A DNA stretch of 64,000 bases from Nematostella vectensis. Lineage: Eukaryota; Cnidaria; Anthozoa; Actiniaria; Edwardsiidae. Location of the stretch: positions 7,123,540-7,187,539 of the forward strand of contig NC_064042.1 of assembly GCF_932526225.1 (NCBI RefSeq), read 5' to 3'. The notes under the pieces are model-generated. The model saw only the letters and a program-made list of their open reading frames with translations, made no database searches and was not told the DNA's origin. Shown in pieces: positions 1 to 11,000 of the stretch. How positions within the stretch are numbered: position 1 is the first letter of the stretch; each line of letters begins with the position of its first letter. Made by a program: the position numbers and the translations under genes.

Positions 1-28
1 GTACTAAGGAGAATGTTTTTTGTTGCAG

Positions 29-1913
29 GGGACTCACGAGTGTTTGCGAGGTGACACAAAAGCTATGGCGATAGTCACAGCAATCATCGATGGCACCGGA
101 TCTTTAGGTATATATATGTCAGGCCCGCACCCACGGGGGGTGCAAGGGATGATATGCACCCCTCACAACAGCCAAAAGTCCTTTTTTGGCTCTCAATAGA
201 AGGGCTAATTGTAGAGAAAACTATAAAGCATAATCTAGATCACTCTGGTATGTCATCAACCTATAAGTCAGTCTTTTTTGTAGACAAATCCAACAATAAA
301 CTCCCCTTGAAGATACTGCTAAGGCATAATAAACATCCCTTTTGTTCTTTAGGGGGTGGTCAGATTTTTTCCACAGAAACAGAAGGACCACTTTTTCGGA
401 TTTCGCACCCTTCCCCCCTCCAAGAAAAATCTTGGGTACGGGCCTGAATGTTTGTGTGTGTGTGATTTTTTTTTCTTGTCAATCTATGTAGTATGGCATC
501 ATCAACTTGCACTAGCTTTGAGCGTTGGGCTTGAAGCGAAAACACAAAACATAAAAATGGTTTGAGTACTTGAGTACTTGAATTCTGCAAAAGGCAAAAA
601 TAATAGAATATAGTACAGGGGCCGCGCACCTGAGGGGGGGGGGGGAGCTGGGGGGGCTATAGCCCCCTTTCATTTTTTTTTTAAGAGGGAAAGAAAAGTT
701 TAAATGATGTTCTATGGTGTAAATTTCAGCTAAATTTCCCTTGGATTTGATAAGTCTTCAAGGCCGCGCTATTGTTCTACTTCTCCTTTTGAAATCCACA
801 TTCTAATGACAACCGTATGAATTAAAACACGAGACTTACATTAGTAATTTTTGTAATTTACCAAATAACAAGATATGAGCTCTCTTTCAATTTACTCAAA
901 TTCCTTGATGGTGAGGAAGTGATACCAGACCTCCCCCCCCCCCCTTCCACTCCCGCCACTCTTTTTTCAGCTCCCCCGTCAAAAAAATGGTCTGTGGTCA
1001 CAAATGTGTCAAATGTTTTCATGGCTTCGTCACATGGTGATGGGGCCACTTCTTGTATCTACTATATATTATGTCGATCAATATTGTTATTACTAAACAC
1101 CGATTCACGAGATAAGGTTGGATCGCGGGAATACCATGAACTCGCTGACACATTTTCGTTCTGTTTTTAGGAGCAGCGCTTGGACCCTTACTCACCGGTA
1201 TAATTTCGCCCTCTGTGAGTATAGAATTTATGGTGCGTTTTCCAAAGGTTTTTATCTAAATATAAATATATTTGCTTGTTTTCAGGGGTGGAATAATGTA
1301 TACTACATGTTGATTTGCGCAGATATGTTAGCCGCTGTGGTAAGGATTTATTTATTGTTGTGTTTGTTGATGTTGTTTGTTATCAATCTAGCACGCTGGT
1401 CCACTCTTGGGTTTCATCTAAGTCCGTAAAACGTTTGATAATTTAATAGAGGTGTTGACGGACAAGGAGAGATACCATGCTTTCATATGGTATTTTTTTT
1501 TATTATGGAAGCTATTGCTTCCCCTTCTTTGTCATATAGTGATTTAACAAAAATCTTTTTTAATTCTTATGTCTTTACTCTATAATGTGCATATAAATAC
1601 AAATAACGCAAAAAAGGAAGATACTTAGTTTGGTGTGTCCTTTCTAATGTTACATCTTGTTTTTGCAGTTCTTATTACGACAAGTTTTCTTTGAATGTCT
1701 TACGATCAAGGCAAAGCTAAGCAAAACAAGGTTTGCGTACTGTAGTCGAATTAGGGGCTAAAAGTCCATTGGGTAAACTGTGAACACCGTATCCGAATAA
1801 CAGTATTTTCTTTCCATTTTTTTTCCAGACCAAGATACCGTCCTACCCGGGTATCCGTCGCAGAGTCATTATTAGAGAGAAGTCTAAACCCAGAGTTGCT
1901 TTACGCCGATTAG
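29..1913 (+). CDS. SLC37A1/2-like sugar-phosphate antiporter, last five exons (partial)
   Basis: The last five coding exons are 29-107, 1171-1214, 1286-1339, 1669-1730 and 1829-1913 (TAG 1911-1913), all with AG/GT borders and compatible phases. The peptide reads GTHECLRGDTKAMAIVTAII, then DGTGSLGAALGPLLTG, IISPS, GWNNVYYMLICADMLAAV and a short basic tail ending LLYAD. This is the C-terminal transmembrane part of the SLC37 branch of the major facilitator superfamily. SLC37A1/A2 share the GTHxxLRG, DGTGSxGAALGPLL and GWNNVFYMLI motifs; in that family they are ER phosphate-linked glucose-6-phosphate antiporters. The 5' end lies outside the window. The gene is convergent with the ankyrin gene (524 bp between stop codons). 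Intron 108-1170 is about 1 kb and holds no gene that I can see; it contains G- and C-runs. Assignment to A1 versus A2 is not possible here. Confidence 0.88.
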
Positions 1914-2313
1914 ATATCTTCATACAAGTATGGCACAATGAAGTACAATACTAAGGGAGATATGATCACTACAAGATGACATTAGATTGTTGCCGTATGG
2001 ACTGACGGTGACACACAAGATCGTACTTACTTTCCCAAAAGCTGTGCTAGTTGAACTGTCATCATCGGCAACATCCTAGACGCCAAATGCTTTCATAAAA
2101 AGTAGACTAGTAGACTAAAGAGGTTTTAAATATATATTTTGATATATTTTTTACATATGTAATGATATATCTTTTTAAAGGGAGTCACAAAAACCAACAA
2201 TAATGTCGTATTTGAACTTTATGGGGAGGTTCGCGCCGTAAGCGTGTTTAATGTTTCGATAACAAGGTTAACATAGACTATTTGTATTCCAATACATCTT
2301 TTTAGAAAGTGCA

Positions 2314-2319
2314 TTTATT
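2314..2319 (-). promoter_or_regulatory. Putative poly(A) signal of the ankyrin gene
   Basis: TTTATT on the + strand reads AATAAA on the - strand, about 120 nt after the ankyrin-gene stop codon. The position is right for a polyadenylation hexamer; no transcript evidence is available. Confidence 0.45.
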
Positions 2320-2436
2320 GAACAAATTTTCTAACCATCTTCCGCAAACAATCCACAATCTATAAACACGCGAAGGAAGCTTGAATTACAGGTTGTGATA
2401 ACTTGTCTAAACAGTTTTACTTGTTCTTATATCATG

Positions 2437-5400
2437 TCACTTGTTGTGAAAACTTGCTAATACCAGTTTTCGGCTCTCTTTATCCCACGCTAAGTCTAGA
2501 GCTGTCTTTTCCCAGTGATCTTTGTAAGTTGGGTCTGCCCCGGCCACAAGAAGCATTTTGAGCAAGGTGACATCTTTATGCAGCATACACATGTGTAGTG
2601 CCGTCTCTTTAGTGTAATCTGAAATACAAAGCAGCACATCTTATTGGACAACCAGCCCTCCTTTTGTATTGGCAAAGCCGTAGCAGGCCTCGAATTATTC
2701 GGGGGGGGGGGGGGGGGGGAGAACGATACAAAAACATTGAGAAAACAATGGGGGCACCGCCACGCCCCTACTGGTCATTTTCTTTTCATTTTTGGAAATA
2801 ATGGGAGGTGGGGTGTGCCTCCAGTGCCCCGCCCCCTGCTGCTGCCCTGATTGGCCTTTTGTTTTAATGAGACTTTGCTAAGCTCTTGGAGTAGACTCTT
2901 TGTTATGGTACTCACCGCTGACCACGTTGACGTCAACGCCGGCGTCGATAAGAAATCTTGCTGACTCAGCATGCTTGCGCTTGACCGCGTTTTGTAGCGC
3001 CGTCTGACCACGTGTACACAGCACGTGCATGTCCGCACCATAATACCTCAGTACCCTGAGACATCCAACCTGTCAAACGGAATCTCTAGATGTTATTCAT
3101 TCGCAAAGATTTGACCCCCATGACTGAAACATGGGTTGTTTACCTTTTAATCGGGAATTCCGGTACTTCTGGTTATTTTGTAAATGGTACAGATTCCTCC
3201 CACTGGAAAAATTCCGGAAAATGTGGAGTTGCTTAAGAGGTAGTCCACTTTTCACCATGGATACCAGAAATTCCAGAAAATCGTGTACCATTTGCAGTTT
3301 TATCCATAGAATACTTGACAGAGGCCCCATCGACCACTATTACCAAGGATCCCAAAAGTAGAATTTCTGGGTACAGAAGCAAATGGTACATAAGTCAACC
3401 CGGCAATTCTGGAATATAGGGAACTTTTTCTTACCATTATGGCAGTCTGGAAAAACTAAGATCTCATTCCGGAATTTCTGTAAACATCCATGGTACGCCC
3501 AAGATGCGACCCCATTTATGTTGTCATGGTGACCTGTCTGGCGGCCACGTGCACCGTCGTACCCCCGGTAAGTAAGCTGCGCTACCCTGTGGGAGTGTTG
3601 ATTTTTGTAGTCATGTGCACATAATGTTGTCATGGTTACCTGTCCTTGCCTTGCGGCCACGTGTACAGCTGTGAGCCGTCTCTCGTAGGTCTTGCTCTCG
3701 ATGTCGACTCCTGCGTCCAGGAGCGTGACGAGGACCTTGACACGGCCGTTATCCGAGGCAACATGAATCAAGCGCCACCCGTCCCGATACACGGCCTCCA
3801 GGTCAATACCACGCTCCATTAGCATGCGAACGGCCTGGAGCGAGCCAATCATGACTGAGAAGTACGTGGCGTCCATGTTGCTCAGGGTGCGAGCGTTGAT
3901 GTTGGCCCCTGTGTTATGAAATCACGTGTTATACAAAAGGCCATTCGTGTGCGTACGCCTGAAGTCACGCTATGATACATCCCCCATAGCAGTTGCAGGC
4001 CACGTAAGATTGGGGGAGGGGGGCACAATACTAGGCTGGATTTCCACAGAAACTAGCTGGAAATGGAGCCTAGCACAATACAGGAACATTAAGAAAATAT
4101 TGAGGGGTACAGCAACGCCCCTACTGGTCATTTCCTTATGATTTTCGAAAATATTGGGGGAGACACGTGCCCCACCCCCTGCTACGGCCCTGTCCCCGCC
4201 TCTATGAATATCGATGTTTCCCCTTGTCAAACGCGACTCACAAAAAGAACAGGACTCTTTGAAATTTGAAATAGAACAAAACAACATTGAATAGTATCTG
4301 CCTCGTTCCTCAGGACACAGCATGTTTCGCAATTTGTTTTAGGGCTACATTCTCTAAAAACAACATAAAATGTCTTGTTTTACAACGCGTATTGTCACAC
4401 ATTTCCTGTACTTTGTCACGTTACATACCTTGGTCTAGTAGATATTCCATGACGGGCACTTGTTCTCGCATTGCAGCCACGTGGAAGGGCGTCTCGTAGA
4501 GCTCATTGGTGTGGTCCACACGTGCACCCATTTCCACCAGGACCTGTTAGACGTACGGATACTATCTGTTATAATAAGCGTGAAAGGACCGTAGCTGGAA
4601 AAAGGCGGGGGGGGGGGGATTGGTGGTGGGCGCCACACGTGCACCTATTTCCACCAGGACCCGTTAGACGTACGGATACGATCTGTTATAATAAGCGTGA
4701 AAGGACCGTTGCTGGAAAAAGGCGGGGGGGGATTGGTGGTGGGCGCCACACGTGCACCTATTTCCACAAGGACCTGTTAGACGTACGGATACGATCTGCA
4801 AAGGCGGGGGGGGGGGGGATTGGTGGTGGGCGCCACACGTGCACCCTTTTTCACCAGCACCTGGTAGACGCACGGATACACTTTTATGATATATGTAAGG
4901 GACCGTTGCTAGCAGAAGGGGGGAGGGGGGGCATGGTGGACCAAACGGTACCCATTTCCACCAAGACCTGTTAGACGTACAGATACACTGTTAAGACATG
5001 CGTAATAGACCGTAGGTATTATAGGTGTAAAGCGCAAAAGACGGGGGGGGGGGGGGGGGGCGAGGCGCCAAGTGGTCTACACGTGCACCCATCTCCAATA
5101 GGACTTGTTAGACGCACGGATATACTGTTATGATAATATGATTATAATGTGTAAAGGACTGTAGCTAAGTTGTAGCTAGGTTGTGCTAAGTTGTTCGTAC
5201 CCATGTTTGCACCCATCTCCAATAGGACTTGTTAGACGCACGGATATACTGTTATGATAATATGATTATAATGTGTAAAGGACTGTAGCTAGACTGTAGC
5301 TTTCCTCAGAAACCCACAGGAACGCTTGCTAAGAAGGCTAAGTCAGCCACTGTGTTGTTCGTGTAGCTAACAAAAGAAGGTGGGGAGGTTGTGCTAAGTT

Positions 5401-7359
5401 GTTCGTACCCATGTTTGCACCCATCTCTAATAGGACTTGTTAGAAGCACGGATATACTGTTATGACAATATGATTATAATGTGTAAATGACTGTAGCTAG
5501 CAGAATGGACCCCGAATAGTTCCCCGAACTTTCGATGTACTCGCAGTTTTCGGCTAATTTTCATGACATGCGTAAAGGACCGTAGCGAAGAAATTGGTGT
5601 AAACATTAGAGAATAGCACGCTCGAATGCTCTTTTGCTATCCATCAGACAAGAACAGTTTAATTGAGACCCTCAACACGCAATCATTTCCAAAAACAAAA
5701 TGCAGTTTAGCCAGACCATGATCTTGTTTCGAATGCTCTATAAGTGCGCGACTTCCAAAGCGAACGCCCCCAATGGATATCCCGCGTTCTCACCAACCTT
5801 CACACAATCCAGATGTCCCATTCGTGCAGCGTAATGTAACGGCGTCATGTTTCGTATTGTCTTCCCCGTTTTGGCATTGGCGTGCGAGCCATATCTCAGA
5901 AGCATGCGCACGCACTCGGTATGCCCATTCATAGCCGCCTCGTGGATCGGTCGCCAGCCATACCTCTGAGGCACATTAAGCTTTGCACCACTCTTCAGAA
6001 GTAGCTCGATACACTTCTCATTACCATAACGGGCGGCGTAATGCAGCGCGGTCATACTATGACAGACAAGCAGCGTGTTATACGTATAACAAACACGGTG
6101 GCCCCGCAGTTACACTCACCGTGTATCCATGGCTAGCTTGTTTTGGGATATCCTTGTAGTCAATAATTTCCGGGTATCCAGCTGGCTTGTTGGTTTTTTT
6201 CCCGTGGTTAATACTCACCGTGTATCTATGGCCCCTTTTCCCGTGTATATAATGTACTCACCGTGTATCCATTACTTGTTTGTTGGAGTTTCCCCTTGAT
6301 CAACTCACCTTGTACCTATGGCTGGTTTGTTGCGGTTCCCCCTTGACCACCGTGTACCTATGGCTCGCTTGTTGGGCACTTCCCCGTGGTTAACACTCAC
6401 CGTGTATCCCTGGCCGGTTTGTTGAGGTTTTCCCCGTGGTTAACACTCACCGTGTACCCCTGGCTGGTTTGTTGGGGATTTTCCCCGTGGTTAACACTCA
6501 CCGTGTATCCCTGGCCGGTTTGTTGGGATTTTCCCCGTGGTTAACACTAACCGTGCATCCCTGGCCGGTTTGTTAGGGTTTTCTACGTGGTTAACACTCA
6601 CCGTGTATCCCTCGCTAGTTTGTTGGGGATTTTCCCCGTGGTTAACACTCACCGTGTATCCCTGGCCGGTTTGTTGGGGTTTTCCCTGTGGTTAACACTC
6701 ATCGTGTATCCCTGGCTGGTTTGTTGGGGTTTTCTACGTGGTTAACACTCACCGTGTATCCCTGGCCGGTTTGTTGGGGTTTTCTCCGTGGTTAACACTC
6801 ACCGTGTATCCCTGGCTGGTTTGTTAGGGTTTTCTACGTGGTTAACACTCACCGTGTATCCCTCGCTGGTTTGTTGGGGATTTTCCCCGTGGTTAACACT
6901 CACCGTGTATCCCTGGCCGGTTTGTTGGGATTTTCTCCGTGGTTAACACTAACCGTGCATCCCTGGCCGGTTTGTTAGGGGTTTCTACGTGGTTAACACT
7001 CACCGTGTATCCCTCGCTGGTTTGTTGGGGATTTTCCCCGTGGTTAACACTCACCGTGTATCCCTGGCCGGTTTGTTGGGGTTTTCTCCGTGGTCAAGTG
7101 CGTCCATCACAAGAAGCGGACTCCCGCATATTGCACCCATGAAAAGCTTTTTCCGCGACTCCATGTCTCTTAGACACTTAGGCGATTGACGCGGAAGAAC
7201 CCGGCTCGCTCCTGCACCCATCCTCGTGTGTGTTTTGAAAAGCGCTCTATTCTTTCTGTACGTCATAGACATGGTGCCATCGTGCGCGCGCTTGGGGCGT
7301 AGCCTACTTCTACTCCTCCCCTTCCCACTGCGGATCGCGTTACCCAAGATGGCGGCCAT
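2437..7359 (-). CDS. Ankyrin-repeat protein, six exons, complete
   Basis: Exons on the - strand: 7359-7055, 6056-5798, 4543-4429, 3908-3640, 3069-2916 and 2618-2437 (TGA). Lengths 305, 259, 115, 269, 154 and 182 sum to 1284 nt (427 aa) with matching phases. I chose the ATG at 7359 because its context (accATGGcc) is ideal; an in-frame ATG 14 codons upstream is the alternative. The N-terminal ~75 residues are basic and low complexity. The rest is ankyrin repeats: TALHYAARYGNEKCIELLL, RPIHEAAMNGHTECVRMLL, TPLHYAARMGHLDCVKVLVE, TPFHVAAMREQVPVMEYLL, LIHVASDNGRVKVLVTLL, TAVHVAARQGQVGCLRVL, TALQNAVKRKHAESARFL, TALHMCMLHKDVTLLKMLL. No SOCS box, DEATH or membrane domain is visible, so function is unassigned (likely a protein-interaction scaffold). 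Introns 1 and 2 are filled with copies of their own splice junctions. Confidence 0.85.
3519..3664. repeat. Partial duplicate of ankyrin exon 4 donor edge
   Basis: 3519-3554 repeats 3624-3664: ttgtcatggt, then gacctgtc or tacctgtc, then gcggccacgtg. The second copy is the real 3' end of exon 4 (AAG GAC AG then gtaacc). The first lies 100 bp into the intron and keeps a donor-like gtcacc. It is a two-copy duplication of an exon-intron border. Confidence 0.7.
4500..5470. repeat. Tandem copies of the ankyrin exon 3 acceptor edge
   Basis: The border of exon 3 (CACGTGCACCCATTTCCACC then the acceptor, followed by ctgttagacgtacggatac) recurs near 4520, 4635, 4750, 4840, 4940, 5085, 5215 and 5420, becoming more diverged with distance. 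Spacing is about 100-200 bp with G-runs between. The first copy is the functional acceptor (exon high end 4543). The others repeat the first ~25 nt of the exon plus the 3' splice site. A ~106-bp piece (5301-5406) inserted in the array is almost identical to 7788-7894. Confidence 0.8.
6115..7100. repeat. ~50-bp minisatellite carrying the exon 1 splice donor
   Basis: About 13 regular units of 50-52 bp, plus several diverged ones to the left, each read gtggttaacactcaccgtg, tatccctggccggtttgttg, gggttttcccc. On the - strand each unit is the end of ankyrin exon 1 (AACAAACCGGCCAGGGATAC, ACG) followed by the donor gtgagtgttaacc. The copy at about 7050-7100 is the real exon end. Reading past the true donor gives CGG TGA, so use of any other copy would truncate the protein. 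Confidence 0.9.
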
Positions 7360-7420
7360 GGTATGCGAACTTCGGGGTTTTCGTGCCGGAAAAACTATCA
7401 AAGCCTACAAGTAGGCTATT
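7341..7420 (+). repeat. AAGATGGCGGC-bearing repeat, copy 1 (overlaps ankyrin start codon)
   Basis: ccaagatggcggccatgg, then acttcgggg, ttttcgtgccgg, aaaact, atcaaagcctacaagtaggct. The same string of blocks occurs at 30244-30330. The core AAGATGGCGGC matches the consensus of YY1-type sites seen at animal promoters and some retroelement 5' ends. Here it overlaps the start codon of the antisense ankyrin gene. Confidence 0.6.
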
Positions 7421-8066
7421 GGGGCGAATTAGGTGGAATCCGGTCACATCAACTAGGTGATGTTACAGGGGAAATTTTGCAAGAATTTTCTTCCCGCAAA
7501 AAATGTGACACAACTTTCTTAACACATCATTTTGTTCTGCAGCATGTTGCGATTAAAATATGTAACAAAAAGAAGCAAAGCGATAAAAGAACCAAATGAG
7601 CACAGCACATACATGTTAAATTACACTAAAAGAAGCACACATACACAAAGAAAAACAAGCAGAGATATCTTTTGAAAACACCTGTCTTTCAAATGGGTCT
7701 CCCCCTTCTAGGCAGCAGCTTATCATTATCTCCTGTCGGATTTCAGTGGAAATACAGAGCAAGCGGCCATACTTTTCCCTCGCTCTTTTTCCTCAGAAAC
7801 CCACAGGAACGCTTGCTAAGAAGGCTAAGTCAGCCACTGTGTTGTTCGTGTAGCTAACAAAAGAAGGTGGGGGAGGTTGTGCTAAGTTGTTCGTTCATAT
7901 TCGTTTGCAATGTGAATCATCTTGGTCGCGAATTCTTTTTGGTATACCTGTGGAGTTTATATATAGTACCCAGTCTGCAACGGCCATACTAAACATGACG
8001 TCAACGTTACAAATGCGCAGGCGCGTAACCCATAAAACAAGAATCAAAGAAAGGAAGCTTGCCGTC
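7360..8066. promoter_or_regulatory. Head-to-head promoter region between ankyrin gene and SRPRA
   Basis: The two start codons (7359 on -, 8067 on +) are 707 bp apart with no other gene between them. The region contains the YY1-like core at its left edge and a 107-bp block (7788-7894) duplicated in ankyrin intron 2. No convincing TATA box was seen. That it acts as a shared promoter is inference from the arrangement. Confidence 0.5.
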
Positions 8067-11000
8067 ATGTTAGATCTTTTTACTATATTTTCCAAAGGAG
8101 GCATCGTCCTTTGGTGCTTCCAGGAGAGCTATCAGTCATTTACTCTGCCCGTGAATGAGTTGATCAAAGGAGTTATTCTACAGGTTGGTATTAGCGTACT
8201 GCGAAGAACCTTTTCGGGTGTTTTTTCGTTTTGAATGTTATCATCCTCGCTCTACCATCCTAACATTACCGGGAATATCTTCAAATATTATCTTTTTGTC
8301 TGCCAGGAAAGAGGAGGAAGCAATGCGTTCACACATGACTCTCTCACTCTCAAATACAAACTCGATAATGAGTTTGAACTGGTCTTCGTGGTAAGTTGCT
8401 AACTCAAATCGAGTATAACTTATGCTAGTATTTTTATCATTCATACTTATAAAAGTGGGTGGATTTTCCACCCAAAAAAGTGTAAATGAAAAATTTTGTT
8501 TTAATGTGTAATAAAATTTACCCCGGTACTTGTACTAAGTACTGATTGACCAAAAGATGAGTCAGATAAAATGGTCAAAACAAGTCAGTTCTTAAAAATC
8601 ACCCTTTCCTTTATGTGCACAAAAACGTTTTTAAGAGCACTGCTCTTGTGCTTTGTTGATCCGTGCAGTTCCGCTTAAAGCCACATTGTCACCAGTTCAC
8701 TTCCGGAGGTCCGACGGGAACCTCAACCGTTAAAAGACAAAAGAATCTATTAGAATCGGAGATATTTAACATGCCATCCGCTCTAAATTATCAATCACAT
8801 CCTCAAAGAAACTTGCAATATACACACTGCTTTCAATATTTTGAAATATTTTTCACGTTTTCCGTTAAAAATCATCGGAGATTGTGACGTAATCAACCAT
8901 AAGTAAACTGGTGACAATGCGGCTTCAAACCCCGAATGTGCCTAGATTAGTTCCACTAAGTGTGTCCACAGCAGTGACTATAACAAGAAGCTGTGTACAA
9001 TTACTCCTGTAGCCTACTACATTATAACAAACATGTGAACCCTAGTATTTATCTCTCTTACAGGTTGCGTTTCAGAAGATATTACAATTATCCTACATTG
9101 ATAAGCTTCTGAACGACATTCAGCTTGAATTCCGAGACAAATACAAGGATGAGTTGAATCAGGGAATTATACGAAACTTTGAGTTTTCAGATGAATTTAA
9201 TCGGATTCTCAAGGATGCAGAGAATATAAGTAAAATAGAGGCTAAAATTCCAAAGAAAATGCGCACTTTTGAAGAGTCCAAGAAATCTCAGAAGACAGTT
9301 GCATCTATGATAATTGACAAAAATGAAGAGAAGACGGGAAAAGGGAAATCAAAGAAAGAACAGAAAGAAGGTATCTGTGTTACTTTTGTATCTCAAGCTC
9401 ACAATATTCATCCAAAACTTTCAAATAAACCTTTGCTTCTCCTCTGACACCTTGCAAGATTTGTGAATGAAAAAGACAACCACAACATTTTATCATGCTG
9501 ACCAGCTGAACAACCTGAATCCACTCGTTCTAAGTATTGATCTAAATGATGACACTTGTAAAAAAACATACAAACAACACACAAACAAGGATGGAAAGTG
9601 GGTTCAGCTTGTTCAGCTGCTGTTGTGGTTGATTTTCCTACCCCCAAATTGCACCTCATGTGCCTCCTCTTCCCTTGACAAGTTTCAAATACAGTAGCAC
9701 ATTTCCAAAAGTATCATTGGTTTTATTGCTTTGTTTGAATGTAGAAATGCCAATTTAACTATCTTGAAAAGGCATCATATTCTTACATGCCAACACACTC
9801 AGCGGCATAGCCAAGAGTTTTAACAGGAGAGGGCCCAAAAGGCCTTTTCAAGGCATTATCTCCTGTGTTTTAGATAATGTCTTGTACATTTACTGTATTT
9901 TTGGATGCTAGAAGGGGGGCATGGGCCCCCTTGGCGACCCCCTTGCCTACGCCCCTGACACTTAAGAAGTGACACTGAACCACCTTTGATTTCTATAGCA
10001 GTGTTATCAATTCTAATCAGTTTATTACTTGCTTGCTGTATATAAAGATAATTTATAACAGCAGTGGGATCAAGTTTTTCTTCTTATCTGTACTGTGCAC
10101 TTCGTACACCGTGTACATTAATTGTATGTTGTCGATTATGCTTTTGCAGTGGCACCAGCCCCTATCACACCATCTCCTGCACCAGTTGTCCAGGAAACTG
10201 CTGGGAATGGCGGACTGTCTGCCGAGGAAGTCATTCAAAGGAACAGGGAGAAGTTGATGAGAAAGATGGCAGGCAAACCAGTCAAGGCTGCCGCCACGAG
10301 GTGCTGATCTTAAACTCTGGCGCATAAAGCCAGCATAGGTTATGGGTGGGTCTCACATTTTGAGCACAATCCATAGTCTCACCAAAAGTATTGTTATGTT
10401 TCTGGCATGTGTTTGTATTCCTTTCCCTTGGTGTGATACTGTCTGACAATCTCATACACATGCATACATACATTGTATGACAGTATTTCTTTGTTAGTAC
10501 AACTACTTTACAACTTTATTTGTAATAAACTTTTTTAAATAATAGGTGAATGTATTACAGTTGGAGTTTTTTATGTCTATTCTTTGACATTTTCACAGCA
10601 AAGGGTCAGCAGCACAGCCCAGAGAGCGTAAAAAGGAGGCCAGGAAATGGGCCATGTCTGGTGACGGCAAGGAGGTGGAGACTCTGGATTTCAGTGGTAC
10701 CAATGGTAGTGATCACCAAGCCAACGGGAAAGATGATGAAGAGGATCTTATCAAAATGGTATGTCTAGCTTTATTTACCTTGTACAAGCTATTGTGTTGG
10801 TTAACACTGTACCTAAAAAAATATCTTCTTTTGTGTGTCACTGGGTGTTGATTATCTTGTACTTTGTGGAATTGAGTTACCTGTGTTATACAGTTGTTGT
10901 ACCCACTAGTGTTAATGCTATGATGTGGCCGTCTCTTTGTTGCAGAAACCAATGATTGGTTCCATGAAAGGCAATGTTAAGCCCTTGGAGTATGAGAGTG

